Source: Chloranthus sessilifolius | Taxonomy: Eukaryota > Streptophyta > Magnoliopsida > Chloranthales > Chloranthaceae | Reading direction: 5' to 3' | NCBI GenBank assembly: GCA_021018995.1 | Contig: CM037588.1 | Location: 85,223,765 to 85,287,764, forward strand | DNA length: 64,000 nucleotides | In this document: piece by piece, positions 10,865 through 20,886 of the stretch | How positions within the stretch are numbered: the stretch's first letter is position 1 | Layout of the letters: the number at the start of each line of letters is the position of its first letter | Notes under the pieces: model-generated | The model's database searches: none | Seen by the model: the letters and a program-made list of their open reading frames with translations, nothing else | What the model was told of the DNA's origin: nothing | Made by a program: the position numbers and the translations under genes

Positions 10865-11310
10865 TGATTGCTTGATCGTTAATACTTTAATGTGAAGGCT
10901 TCAGCGAGAATGCTTGAACGTGAATGATAGGGCATGAATTCTTGAATGTGGATGCCTGAACATGAATGCTTGATAGATAGTGACACGCTTAAACATGAAT
11001 GCTTGAACATGAATGCTTGCATGTGAATGCTTAAACGTAAATGCTTGATAGTGATTGCTTGAATGTGAATCCTTGTACCTGAATGCTTGAACGTGATTGC
11101 TTGACTGTGAATGCTTGGTAGATAGTGACATGCTTGATAGATAGTTACACGCTTGAATGTGAATGCTTGAATGGGAATCCTAGGACGTGAATACTTGAAC
11201 GTGGATGCCTGAACGTGAATGCTTGATAGATAGTGACACGCTTAAATGTGAATGCTTGAACATGAATGCTTGCACATGAATGCTTTAGCGTGAATGCTTG
11301 ATAGTGAATG

Positions 11311-11315
11311 CTTGT
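11311..11315. other. Left target-site duplication of the Athila-like element (CTTGT)
   Basis: CTTGT precedes the 5' LTR and CTTAT follows the 3' LTR. Joining satellite, CTTGT and the right flank gives GCTTGTACCTAAATGC, a variant order common in the array (GCTTGTACCTGAATGC), so CTTGT is the original form. Confidence 0.88.
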
Positions 11316-11584
11316 TGTTAAGTGGTGAAAAATGCCACTTTTCACCCTTTAACCTGACCATTGATAGACCAGTGAGCACACTAATAAGCCTCTGTCGAGT
11401 GCATTTTGTAGATAGTAATAAAAGATGACACTAATATAGAAAACCACTCAAGAATACCCAAAAAGGGGTCGTCTCTCAGCACAGGACAAACCCAGCAACA
11501 GCACACCAGAGGGTAGCACATCATTGGATCCTTGGGGTGCGTGGCTACAGCAGGGCAAGGCGAAGGAAGTGAAAACTGGCTGAA

Positions 11585-12115
11585 AACATCCTATCGAGAG
11601 GTCACCTGAAGACTTCAATAGGAGCTGAAAGTAGAGAAAGGATGAATTCTTATAGTGGAGAAGGTTTCGATAGGATCTGAAGGCAAAAGAAGGATGGATT
11701 AGTGTGGATTGAGGAGTTCGATAAGATCCAAGAACCTATTGAACAGCTAAAAGAAAGGAAGAAACCATCCTATCGAAAACCTACCTGAAGGGTAAAGGGA
11801 ACCTATCGAATGGTTTCCTGAACCTATCGAGATGGAGACGCTGGAACAGAACCTATTGAAGGGTGCTTGAGCCTTTCGATAGGAGTGAGAGCAACCCTAT
11901 CGAAATGATGGCATGCAGAACGAAACCTATCGAAATGGTTCTCCAACCTATCGAAAAGCCCCTCCAACTTGTCGAATGCTTCAGGCCAAGGGCTGAGAAT
12001 GCTGAAGCTCTAAGAGAAGGCCCATCCTATCGAAACCTATTGAAGAGATCTGGGAACCTAGCGAAAGGACCAAAAAGCTCTATTTGAACCTGTCGAAAGC
12101 TTCCTGAACCTGTCG
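11585..12115 (+). promoter_or_regulatory. Array of about 18 CCTATCGAA / TTCGATAGG motifs in U3
   Basis: The 9-bp motif and close variants (CCTATTGAA, CCTGTCGAA) occur about every 20-40 bp in both orientations, for example near 11586, 11667, 11766, 11800, 11822, 11873, 11896, 11925, 11946, 12022, 12086 and 12107. The array lies 200-730 bp upstream of the TATA box, where enhancer or repressor sites are expected. The binding factor is unknown. Confidence 0.7.
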
Positions 12116-12317
12116 AAATCATGTGCAAAACTTCTCAGGAATTCAACTATGCACACGCTGTGACTTGGTGACCTATTGCACATAACCCGAGGCACTGAGT
12201 GATCGGCACGACGGTTCTAGAAGATGTCCTAACCGACCCACGTGCTCTAACAGAACCCTAACAAACTCTGAGGACCTTCTAGAAGGGATTTTTTATGGGA
12301 AAAATAGAGGAGAAATC

Positions 12318-12325
12318 TATATATA
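12318..12325 (+). promoter_or_regulatory. TATA box of the Athila-like 5' LTR
   Basis: TATATATA followed by GAGAC fits a plant TATA box. The equivalent site in the 3' LTR (about 21864-21871) has decayed to TATACATA. Confidence 0.65.
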
Positions 12326-12329
12326 GAGA

Positions 12330-12349
12330 CCCCCAATCGCAATTGGGGG
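12330..12349 (+). other. Hairpin at the predicted transcription start (8-bp arms)
   Basis: CCCCCAAT (12330-12337) and ATTGGGGG (12342-12349) pair exactly around CGCA, 12-31 bp after the TATA start. The matching place in the 3' LTR no longer pairs well. Confidence 0.7.
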
Positions 12350-13443
12350 GGATCGAGATCTGAGCCAAATTCTAGAGATTAGAGCTTGCAGAGAAATTCT
12401 ATTTTCCCTCCTTTAGCCCAATAATGGTTGGCTAATTCCCTTAGAGTAGCAAGGAGAGAGGTTAGATATGTAATTGGGTAAGGTTAAGAGTGCTATCACA
12501 GGACCTGAGATCACGAGAGTATTTCCATTATAGAGTGATTTTGATTACAATGTAAATGCTATTTTTAATGCTTTAATTAGATCTAAAGTTCCTTTGGTTT
12601 CATTTGGTGATCGATCGAATTTGTGTAGAGGAGTCTGTAGATCAGCTCACCCACTTAATTGGTAGACCTCTTGGATACTATCTGATCTCCCTGGATCGGA
12701 TACTCCTGCAATTCCCTGAGTCTGTGACCTTGGAATTGCAACATCTGTAGTGGTTTTAATTGTTCTAATTGATGTTTTAGCTTTGAAGAAGATCCCTAGG
12801 ATGGTCTGTGACCATTAAAGTGGACAGATCATAACGTTAAGATTAGTCCAAGCTCAGGCTCCAATTGGATTCATTTGCTACAAATCTGTGGATCAGATAA
12901 AGTCTATAGGATGGTCTGTGACCATTCAAGTGGACAGATCATAGCCTTAAGACCAGGTGGATCCTACGATTTGGAGTGGACCCTTCTACCCTGCAGCTAT
13001 GCTTATAGCCAGTTGAGGGAATTGTGTACTTTGAACCTCTGTGGCATGATTAATCAACCTAATTTCAATAAAACCAATTTCCAAGCTACTCTTCTCCATT
13101 TTCTACTTTTTACTCTCTTCCCCTGCAAGATCTAAGTTTCTAAACTCGATCCAAGTTAGTCTGTGTTTAATTTTAGCTTAGCTTAAGTGACAATCCATTT
13201 TAAACCTCTCCCCTGTCTTTTAGCTAGCGTAGCATTAGTTAGGGTGCCAGATCTCTTACAGATCTAGAGATTTATCATATTTTTAAACAAACCACCCCAT
13301 GGACATTCCCTTACTCACCATCTTTTTAAAACTTGCTACAACGGACCCTGATTACTTGCAAGTCTGTGTGAGTGTGTTCTGCCAAGTTTTATTAGAGAAT
13401 TTAGACCCTCATTTGAGGGTAGGCAAACTTCCCAACAAGTTTT

Positions 13444-13461
13444 TGGCGCCGCTGCCAAGGA
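13444..13461 (+). other. Primer binding site, tRNA-Asp type
   Basis: TGGCGCCGCTGCCAAGGA starts 6 bp after the LTR end. Compared with the Athila-type tRNA-Asp site (TGGCGCCGTTGCCGGGGA), I count 15 of 18 matches, with the first 8 bases intact. Confidence 0.88.
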
Positions 13462-13857
13462 GGTGTGTTTAGAAATTGGTAGATCTAAGTTTTGTAGTTG
13501 TTTGTTTAATTTTACTAACTGCATAGTGAGTTTTTCTTGCTTTTCAGTATTTTGTGTGCATTTCGTCAGATCTGAAGTTGCAGAGTGAGAGGAGAATTAT
13601 GCTGGAGGCTGCTCTATAGTTTGCATCCTTCTACTCCCCGTTTATTTTTCAGATCTGTTGATTTTTCTTAGAGTAGTTTGAAAGTTTGGTTGATTCTACT
13701 TATTGTGTTGAGGATCTTTTCTGCATTCAGAATTGGAGTGTTGTATGTTTGGTAGGAGAATTCTCCAACTCATATTATTTCACTAAATCCAGAGGTTGAA
13801 AGACTTCTCAGATCCAGACCAACTACACCCACATCTGTTGTAATTGACTCTGTAGAA
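13462..13857 (+). other. Untranslated leader of the Athila-like element
   Basis: This stretch between PBS and gag start has no recognisable coding content. The gag start chosen is the ATG at 13858, the first one leading into conserved gag sequence. Confidence 0.7.
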
Positions 13858-15614
13858 ATGGGTGAGCAACAGCAGCCTAGAACTCTCAAGGAATTTAATG
13901 CACCAGGGGTTTACAATTCCCCCTTCTGCATTGAGTTCCCTGCTACCCAAGGAAACTATGAGATAAAATCTTCCATAATTCAAATGCTACCCTCATTTCA
14001 TGGCCTGACTAAAGAAGACCCCTACAAGCACATTGATGAGTTTTTAGGACTGTGCACTACATTTAACATCATAGGTTTGGGGGAAGAGGCCACCAGGATG
14101 AGACTCTTTCCTTTTTCATTAAAGGATAGAGCCAGGACTTGGTTGTCAATATTTCCACCCAACAGCATTCAATCCTGGAGTGATCTTTAATGTCAGTTCT
14201 TGGCCAAATTCTTCTCATGTCCAAAACAAGCCAGTTGATAAAGGGCATCATCTCATTTGCCCAAGATCCAACTAAGGATTTTCACCAAGCTTCGGAGAGA
14301 TTTAAGGAACTCCTAAAGAAATGCCCCCACCATCAAATCCCTTAATGGCAATTGGTTCAGAGCTTTTATCAGGGAATTGATTCTAAGAGCAGGGACATGG
14401 TAGATGCTTCCTGTGGTGGCACCTACCTCCATAAAACTACTGAGGAGGCATGGGAGCTCTTTGATATCATTAGTGAGAACTCTATGTAAAGGGAAACCTT
14501 GGCTAGAGATCTAGAGCCTCCTAGGTTGGTGAAGGAGAATACTTCAAGAGGGAAGTTATATGAAGTCAGTGTGCCAAGTGATTTGGAAAGGAAAGTGGAC
14601 AGCCTAGCCCTGAAATTTGATAGGCTGATGGGAGCAATGCAGTCACCTGTGGCTACTAGGGTGGAGGAGGCATGTGCCATATGCTAGTCCCCTGCTCACT
14701 CCCCTGAAGAATGCCCATCTACTGACTAGTTTCCTGATTTTATAACAGAGCATGTGGCTGTAGCTCAGTCTTATAGGTAGCAGCCTACTGCTGGGTATCA
14801 ATGGAGAAACCACCCCAATCTGAGGTGGAGACAAGATGCATACCCCAGCCAGCAGTAGCAGCCTCAGTAGCCCATGCCCTACAGATATGCTCAGCCCTAT
14901 CGAGAAGGTTATGTCCCAAGGCCTAAGTATCAGCAACCCATGGCCCAACATGTAGCTCCTCCTGTGCAGCAATCTACACCTCCTCCAACTGTGAGAGCAT
15001 CTTCCTTTGTGGAACAAGTTCTGTCTTCACGGCAAAATTTGAACTCCCTAACCCAAACTGTGCACTCTCACAATCCGAGCATCAAAAAGATAGAGGACCA
15101 ACTTGATCAGCTGTCTAATGCTCTGACTAGGAGAGAGGGAGGAAGGTTGCCTAGCCAACCACAGGACATCCCATGAAGATAGTTTGTAGTGGGTGAAGTC
15201 TCCTCCACCTATGAGGAAGCCAAATCTGTTACAACTTTGAGAAGTGGTAAGCTAGTGGACAACCAAGTGGGCTGTGAGCCTGTGAGGAACTTGGAGGAAG
15301 AAAATCAAGTGATTTCTGCAAGAGCATAGCAAGGACCACCAGTGATGGACTTGAAGGAATAACCAGCTGTGAGTAAAGAGGATAATGAGGATCCTCAAGA
15401 AAAGAAAAAAATCTAAAAAAAAGAGGTCCTATTGGCTAAGGCTGCAAGTGAGGGAGCAATCCCACATCTGCCATTTCCTAAGGCACTGTAAGCACCTTCC
15501 CCTTTTGATAAAGGGCAAGATAAAATAAAAGAAGTGATGGAGACTTTCAAGCACGTAAAGATTAATTTACCTTTACTTGATGCAATTAAATAAGTCCCAG
15601 CCTATGCCAAGCTT
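13858..15614 (+). pseudogene. gag: Athila-like gag polyprotein (capsid and zinc knuckle), many stops
   Basis: The N-terminus (MGEQQQPRTLKEF) leads into a plant Retrotrans_gag capsid domain: NYEIKSSIIQMLPSFHGL, TKEDPYKHIDEFLGLC, MRLFPFSLKDRARTWL, FPPNSIQSW (to 14187). After a stop at 14188 and a one-base frameshift at about 14210-14223 the frame continues with KTSQLIKGIISFAQDP, ASERFKELLKKCPHH, TTEEAWELFDIISENSM and a coiled segment. A CX2CX4HX4C zinc knuckle begins at 14673 (CAIC, stop, SPAHSPEEC), and its X4 loop now contains a TAG at 14685. A Gln/Pro/Tyr-rich stretch follows. Further stops lie at 14343, 14487, 14727, 14778, 14856, 14868, 15174, 15180, 15327, 15360, 15414, 15489 and 15591. 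Nearly all replace expected Gln. From 14223 on, gag and protease share one frame, so the ancestral product was a gag-protease polyprotein. Confidence 0.85.
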
Positions 15615-16337
15615 TTGAAAGAACTATGCACCCATAAAAGACAATCTAGGATACACCTATCCAAGAAAGTCTTTTCAGTAAAAAAAGTGAACCAAATTTT
15701 ATCGATTGCAACCCCAACCAAATTTCAAGACCCTGAAACACCCACTATCCCCTGTATCATTGGGGATCACACCATTGATAAAGCCTTATTAGATCTGAGA
15801 GCCAGTGTAAATTTACTTCCATATTCACTATATGAGAAGCTGGGTTTAGGAGAATTAAAGCCCACACATGTGGTCCTACAGCTGACTGATAGATCTGAAA
15901 GGAAACCCATGGGGATAATTTAAGATGTGTTGGTTGGAGTTGACAAATTCTTTTATCTTGCTGACTTTTTGGTGCTGGACATGGAACCAAGCAAATGTGC
16001 TTCTTCCATACCTGTGACTCTAGGCAGGCCCATTTTGGCCACTACCAATGCTCACATACAATGTAGGTATGGAATCATGAAAGTATCATTTGGAAACATG
16101 AAGGTTAAGCTGAATGGGTATAGCACTGGCTATCAACTCTCTCCTGAAGAGGCTTGTTTTTCCATTAATGCAGAAAAACAAAAAGTGATTCATGAAAATA
16201 CACATTGGCTGTTGCAGGACAATGCTTGGTTCACAGATGGAAAACTACACTCAGGGGAGGGACACTGGCTGAGGAAAGAATCCATGAAAGGTATTGATTA
16301 CATAGATGTTGTGGATCTCCCAGACCCTCCGGATTAA
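15615..16337 (+). pseudogene. Athila-like retropepsin (aspartic protease) domain, one in-frame stop
   Basis: The frame starts with KELCTHKRQSR (linker) and reaches the protease: IPCIIGDHTIDKALLDLRAS, NLLPYSLYEKLGLGELKPT, VVLQLTDRSERKPMGII, a TAA at 15921-15923, then DVLVGVDKFFYLADFLVLDM and TLGRPILATTNAHI. Athila proteases usually have DLGAS at the active site. Here the catalytic Asp codon is at 15792-15794, but the following Gly is Arg (AGA, 15798-15800), consistent with a G-to-A change that would kill activity. The conserved LGRPFLAT-like motif near the domain end is present. After about 16340 the frame closes, with no reverse transcriptase, RNase H or integrase. Confidence 0.85.
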
Positions 16338-16609
16338 CCCCTGCAGTCAGTATGTATCATATGTACCATACTTTGCATTTATTTTAGGTTTTTACTTTGT
16401 TGTTAGTTGATTTTTTCTTTCCTACAATAATAATAAATAAAAAAACTGCCATGCTTAATACTAGGCCATCATTTCAATATTACCAGCTGTCCTGAGATAA
16501 TGGGAGCTTGGCTACAAGGGAAACAAATTGTAGAGCAGCACAGCAGACGAGCTTACTAAGTGCTGAAGCTGAGAGTGCCCAGAAATGCAGCCTTATTTGG
16601 TTTTTGGGA

Positions 16610-16860
16610 GCTTTTGATAGGTCAAGTTCACTTTTCATTAGGTCACACGGTGATTTCGATAGGATAATTGATGGTTTCGATAGGCACTGAGGCCTGTCAA
16701 AAGGATGGTTCCACCTATCAGAATCCTATCGAATCATCCCTTTTGGGAGCTTTGTCAGCTAAGCATTCGACAGGACGCATAAACCTATTGAAACCATCCA
16801 TTGCATCCTATCGAAATCGTATTTCACCCCTTATATACCTGTCGATAGGTCATTTGTGCC
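16610..16860 (+). promoter_or_regulatory. Internal TATCGA motif array and TATA-like box before the env-like ORF
   Basis: About ten copies of TTCGATAGG / CCTATCGAA or variants lie here (near 16614, 16653, 16674, 16695, 16724, 16766, 16782, 16806, 16841), the same motif as in the LTR U3. They are followed by TTATATACC at 16831-16839 and a pyrimidine-rich leader (CCTCCCTCCC, CTCTTCCTCTCTC). This mirrors the LTR promoter and lies about 325 bp upstream of the ATG at 17160. A possible short intron (GTAAGT at 17066 to CCAG at 17125, 60 bp) lies in the leader. Function is inferred. Confidence 0.5.
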
Positions 16861-17159
16861 TCCCTCCCTACCCTCTGTAAAACCCTAGCTCTCTTCCTCT
16901 CTCTTTTGCCTCCCTCTTTTTCTGCTAAATCCTCACAGAGCCTTCAGCCATTCAATCTGCCATTTTGTACGTGCATGGAGTTTGCGCAGAGGAGCATTGT
17001 GCACATGATTTTGGAGAATTTGGAGCTATGTATTGCGATATCTGTTAAACCCTAGGAATTTTGGGGTAAGTTTCCTTCCCATCGCCAATCTGTCGATGTC
17101 CTAATTGTTAACCTCTGAATTCCAGTACAAGTTGGTGAGTGAACAATCCCTGAGAGTAA

Positions 17160-19102
17160 ATGGCAGAACTTGAGGAAACCCTAACAAACCTACTTAGGAG
17201 ACCAGCTGCTTCTACCCCCAAATCTTCCAAGAAATCAAAGCCAGCCTCCAAACCACCTGTTAAGAGGAAGCTCTCTGAAGAGGCACCCAAGAAGGCCCCT
17301 AAATCTAGGAAAGCCAAAGAGGTAGAAATTCAGGAGCCTGTGGTAGAAACACCCTTAGCGAGAGCTACTCCTACAGTAGAGCTGCCAGCTGGGTTAACTA
17401 CCCCCAATGAGTTTGTAGAAAAATTGAGTCTTATCCCTAAGACAGATTTTGAACTAGCATATTTTTCCAACATTGGAGAGTGCCAAGGGACATTGGAATA
17501 TTTGAAGAAAGAAGGTCTATTTCTCCTACTTTCACCCTTAAAGGAAAATGTCTAGCCCAGGTTGATGAAATTGTGGTACCAAAACCTGACAAAGAAAGTT
17601 GTGCCTGGGGCTGAGGATATTCTAGAAATCTTGATTGATGACTGGCAGTTGACTGTCGATTACAGAGACATTGGGATGGCTTTGGGAGTCCCATATCAAT
17701 TTGACTCCCCCAGAGCTGAGGGAGTACCTACAGGGGCTACATTTAGGGAAATGGCTAAACAACTTACTAACGGAATAGTGGGCTTTGGTGAATCCTTGAT
17801 GAGAAGAGACCTCCATCCTACCCTAAGACTCATTGATACCATTTTGAGGAAAAATGTCTATGTCTCTGGCTATTCGCAAGAGAGAAGGGCCCCATTAGTG
17901 GATGCCCTATACTTTTGTTCAAAGGGCCAATTTGTGAATGCACCTAAGCTGATTTTTGAAACAATGGTGGGCATCAATGACAAGGTGCTGAAGAGACAAG
18001 CTTTTGCTAATGGAGGAGGTCTGCCTTTCTGCAGACCCATCACATGCCTGCTCAAGACTGGAAAGTATGTGATCAAGCGAAATGAGCCAATGGAGAAGCT
18101 GACCATCAAATTGTATGGAAAGCGGGAATGGTCAACCAGCCTCACCTTGATTAAGAAGAGTCAACCAGTTGGAATGGAGGAGGCTGAGAAGGCACCCACT
18201 ACCGTGGCAGCAGATACTCCTGCAGTGATACCCTCATCCATCCCTCCACCTACCATACCTGTCTCATTACCCACAGCTCTACCCACTTTGCTTTTTTTGT
18301 TTGTATCAATCCCTCTTCCCTCAGACCCCTTTCCACCCACCTTTGAACCTGTTTTACCTTCATCCACCTCTCAGGTCTTCCCACCTGAAATCATTGACCT
18401 CCCACCATTTTTAGCACCTACCCCTACCATACCATCTCCACCTACCGACCAACCTCCTCTGCATACACAGGGTGTGGACCAGTTCACCACTGCTGGATTC
18501 ACCGCCCTCATGACCTCCATTGTGGAGGATGTGGCTCATGAATACACCCCACTGCCTAACTCCCCGCACCCTACTCCCCTGCACTTTAACCATGCACCCT
18601 CCTCTCCCTTCCATCATGTCCAAACACCTGTCCCTTCTACCCCCACCATGCCTGACACCCTCACTCAAATTCTGTCCCTCCTCCAATCCATGCAATCCCA
18701 ATTAACCATCAACACTGACAACCAAACCCTCATGAGCTCATACCTCCACTCAATTCAATCCGCACTTATCCCACCCTCTCCAACCCCTCAACCCTCTCAC
18801 ATACCCCCTCCACCAAGCCCCCAACCCAACCTGACGTCTCCTTCACCTTACTGTCAAGGGAGGAAAGAAGGAAGGCTACTGCGGCTCTCGAATTGGACCC
18901 CACTGCCCTTTTTCCTTCTGATTCGGATTCGGATTTTGTTACTGCTATTGACCTCAAAGGAAAACAACATGCTGCCCAGTTTGAGGAGGCATCAAAGAAG
19001 CCGCAATCAAAAGCTAAATCTAAAGGAAAAGCTCCTTTATCTAAGGATGAGCTGAAAAACCTGGCTGACCTCTATGGTTGGCCAGATGATGCTTGTAAAT
19101 AG
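17160..19102 (+). pseudogene. Athila-type downstream ('env-like') ORF, interrupted by a stop and a frameshift
   Basis: The N-terminus is strongly basic (KSSKKSKPASKPP, KRKLSEEAPKKAPKSRKAK) and resembles a nuclear localisation signal. The middle (ELAYFSNIGECQGTLEYL; ILIDDWQLTVDYRDIGMALG; QLTNGIVGFGESLMRRDLHP; APKLIFETMVGINDKVL) resembles the conserved domain of Athila ORFs and 'putative plant transposon proteins'. A TAG at 17553-17555 interrupts it without changing frame. Residues from about 18180 to 18830 form a long Pro/Ser/Thr-rich region with one short hydrophobic stretch (LPTLLFLFVSIPLP). Near 18815-18835, at a run of C, the frame slips, and the true C-terminus is in another frame (ALFPSDSDSDF, KAKSKGKAPLSKDELKNLAD), ending at 19102. 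No signal peptide or fusion-peptide-like start is seen, so 'env' is a positional label only. Confidence 0.7.
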
Positions 19103-20873
19103 CTATGGCAGTTTGCTATTTTAGTTTCTTTCTCACTTGTCTCATGTATATATTTAGCATATTAATACAATTTTGTCTTCATGTATTTTTGTTTTTTTTT
19201 ATTGTGTCGATCTTTTCTCCCCATGCCTCTCTCCTAATTTCTTAGTGTAAAATAGTGAGGACACTGTCTCATTTAGGTTTGGGGGTATGGCATGTATGCC
19301 AATAAATTAGTTAATTTCAGTGCAGCCAGGTGTAAAAAGGAGTGTTTGGAATTAATCAGAGTGAATTCTCACTTGAATTTTTTGGAAAAGTGGAAATTAA
19401 AAAACTGTTTGAAACTGAAATAAGCTGTAGTCCAACAGACTTCATGAGGCAAATGTCAACAAGTTGTGAAAATTAATTTTGATGTGTAGTAAACCTGAAA
19501 TAAGAGAAGATTCTGAAGATACACCCCTGAAAATTTGATGGAAAGCCATATGCAGTGAGATTTGGGCCTGAAAATTTTTCTTTGAAGAGTGTCTTGGCAA
19601 TTTTTTCTACTCTGAGGATTGACTGGACCTAATTCTGATCACCTGAAGTTGGCCAAACCTGAATTGAAATAGCTTGACAGCACTCATGACATTGAAGATA
19701 TGAAGTAAGGCCATCCCTTGGACAGTTTGAGCTTAAAATGCCCCACCTTTGAACTACGCTTGATACACACCAGTTGAGATTTTAAAATCATGGTTTGTCT
19801 TTGATGGAAACCAGAAATTTTGAACCCAAAACCTTTTTAACATGTTTCAGTTCACCCTCAACTTGAGAAATCAGAAAATAAGAGGAGAAGTGAGGCTAGA
19901 GATGCAAGGTTCGATGTCTGACAAAAGAAGAAGAAAATATATTTGAAAACTAGTGTGATGTATAGTTGTGGTATCCCAATTTAAAAAAAAAAAAAAAAAG
20001 CAAAAGGATGAGAAAGAGAAGTCACTTCATTTAAAAATCTATAAGAAGATAAGAAGCCGATGAAGCTGATCGCTTCAAGTCTGAAATTCCATAAAGAAAT
20101 TGAAGAGGTGCTGAAATGAAGAAGGTTGAGCTACAGACCACCTCCTTACCTTTACTAATTTCTCAATTTGAATCCCTTTTACCCTTTCATTCTTTTACAA
20201 ACCTCATCCATAAGCCACATTACAACCCAATAAAAAGACCTTACTGATCTGAAATGAATTGAGCTGTCATGTGGAGATAAAGATTTGTTTAATCTATGGT
20301 GTAAAGAGCTAGAAAAATTTCAGGAATTAGAGCAATGCCTATGCTCATGCTTACAGTCCTATTTGAGGGCTGTAACTGCTCTTGAGCTATGTGAAATTCT
20401 ACACCCTTCATGTTTTTTTTGTGAGTGAACAACCCTGGTGAGACTTGGGTCTGAAATCCAATTTGATGGGGGTAGTATCAAAACAGAATTCTCAAGTGAA
20501 AGGTGAGCCATGCATTAATTTTTAGGAGCAATGCCTTGACATGAGCTGAGTGATGGTGAAGGACTGCAACAGACTTTCAAGTTTGGAGCTGACTTTTTAT
20601 GTGGAAATTTCTCTAATGAATTGAAGAGACATAGTGTGAATTTATTCTATTTACTGAAACTCTGTTTAGCAGGATGCACTACTATTAACTAACCTTATTG
20701 GAGAAGTTTGTGGGTACCTTCACTGAAAACCCTCAAGAGACTTCACTCCTCCACTAGGGATCACCTAGGGGTTTAAAAGGCTTGGTGCATATGCTAAATG
20801 CATCTCTACTCCCTATGAAAGTGGCATTTTTAGTTCCTTTTTATTCTCCTTTGCTCAGGGACTAGCAAAGCTT
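19103..20873 (+). other. Noncoding 3' region of the Athila-like element
   Basis: There is no recognisable coding sequence in this 1.8-kb stretch. It contains the upstream PPT-like tract (19274-19290) and an A-run at about 19983-19999. A long untranslated region between the env-like ORF and the 3' LTR is normal for Athila elements. Confidence 0.7.
19274..19290 (+). other. Upstream polypurine-tract-like sequence
   Basis: TAGGTTTGGGGGTATGG, in the context GAGGACACTGTCTCATT, is close to the tract next to the 3' LTR (AGGTTTGGGAGTG) and is purer in G. It may be a second plus-strand priming site. Confidence 0.55.
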
Positions 20874-20886
20874 AGGTTTGGGAGTG
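20874..20886 (+). other. Polypurine tract of the Athila-like element
   Basis: AGGTTTGGGAGTG directly abuts the 3' LTR start TGTTAAGTGG and follows GGGACTAGCAAAGCTT, a typical Athila 3' context. Confidence 0.8.

Larger units (their letters stand above)
5618..11315. repeat. 14-bp minisatellite array, left block (about 400 units)
   Basis: Consensus TGAATGCTTGAACG on the + strand is repeated head to tail for 5.7 kb. Most units differ at the CG step (GAACGTG, GAACATG, GAATGTG). Single-base variants such as GCTCGAACG, GATTGAACG and GCTTGTACC recur in ordered groups. The 19-bp variant unit GATAGATAGTGACACGCTT is interspersed. Some segments (for example 9050-9460 and 9860-10200) carry the same ordered variants as parts of the right block (for example 28280-28620 and 31700-32020). 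The two blocks are thus one array split by the retrotransposon at 11316-22983. Reverse-strand open frames here are by-products of the repeat. Confidence 0.97.
11316..13437 (+). mobile_element. 5' LTR of the Athila-like element
   Basis: It starts TGTTAAGTGGTGAAAAATG and ends GGCAAACTTCCCAACA, followed after 6 bp by the PBS. It contains the TATCGA motif array (11585-12115), a TATA box (12318-12325) and a short hairpin (12330-12349). It aligns along its length with 20887-22983. In the first 130 positions there are 11 differences, all transitions. Small open frames inside it (for example 12875-13135) show no protein similarity that I recognise. Confidence 0.95.

Noticed and set aside
5618..11315. 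Telomeric or interstitial telomere repeat
   Set aside because: The unit TGAATGCTTGAACG bears no relation to TTTAGGG or its known variants.
12875..13135. Small + strand frame inside the 5' LTR
   Set aside because: The matching region of the 3' LTR has differences that do not look coding-constrained, and no protein similarity is recognised.
13858..15923. Genetic code with TAG/TAA read as glutamine
   Set aside because: CAG and CAA remain frequent in the same frame, there is also a frameshift and an active-site change, and the host is a plant. Methylation-driven decay explains it better.
17066..17125. Intron in the leader of the env-like ORF as an annotated feature
   Set aside because: The GT-AG ends look acceptable, but 60 bp is at the lower limit for plants and no transcript evidence is available. 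It is mentioned only as a possibility.
18161..18957. Reverse-strand Gly/Arg-rich frames opposite the env-like ORF
   Set aside because: They are shadows of the Pro/Ser/Thr-rich coding region on the + strand.
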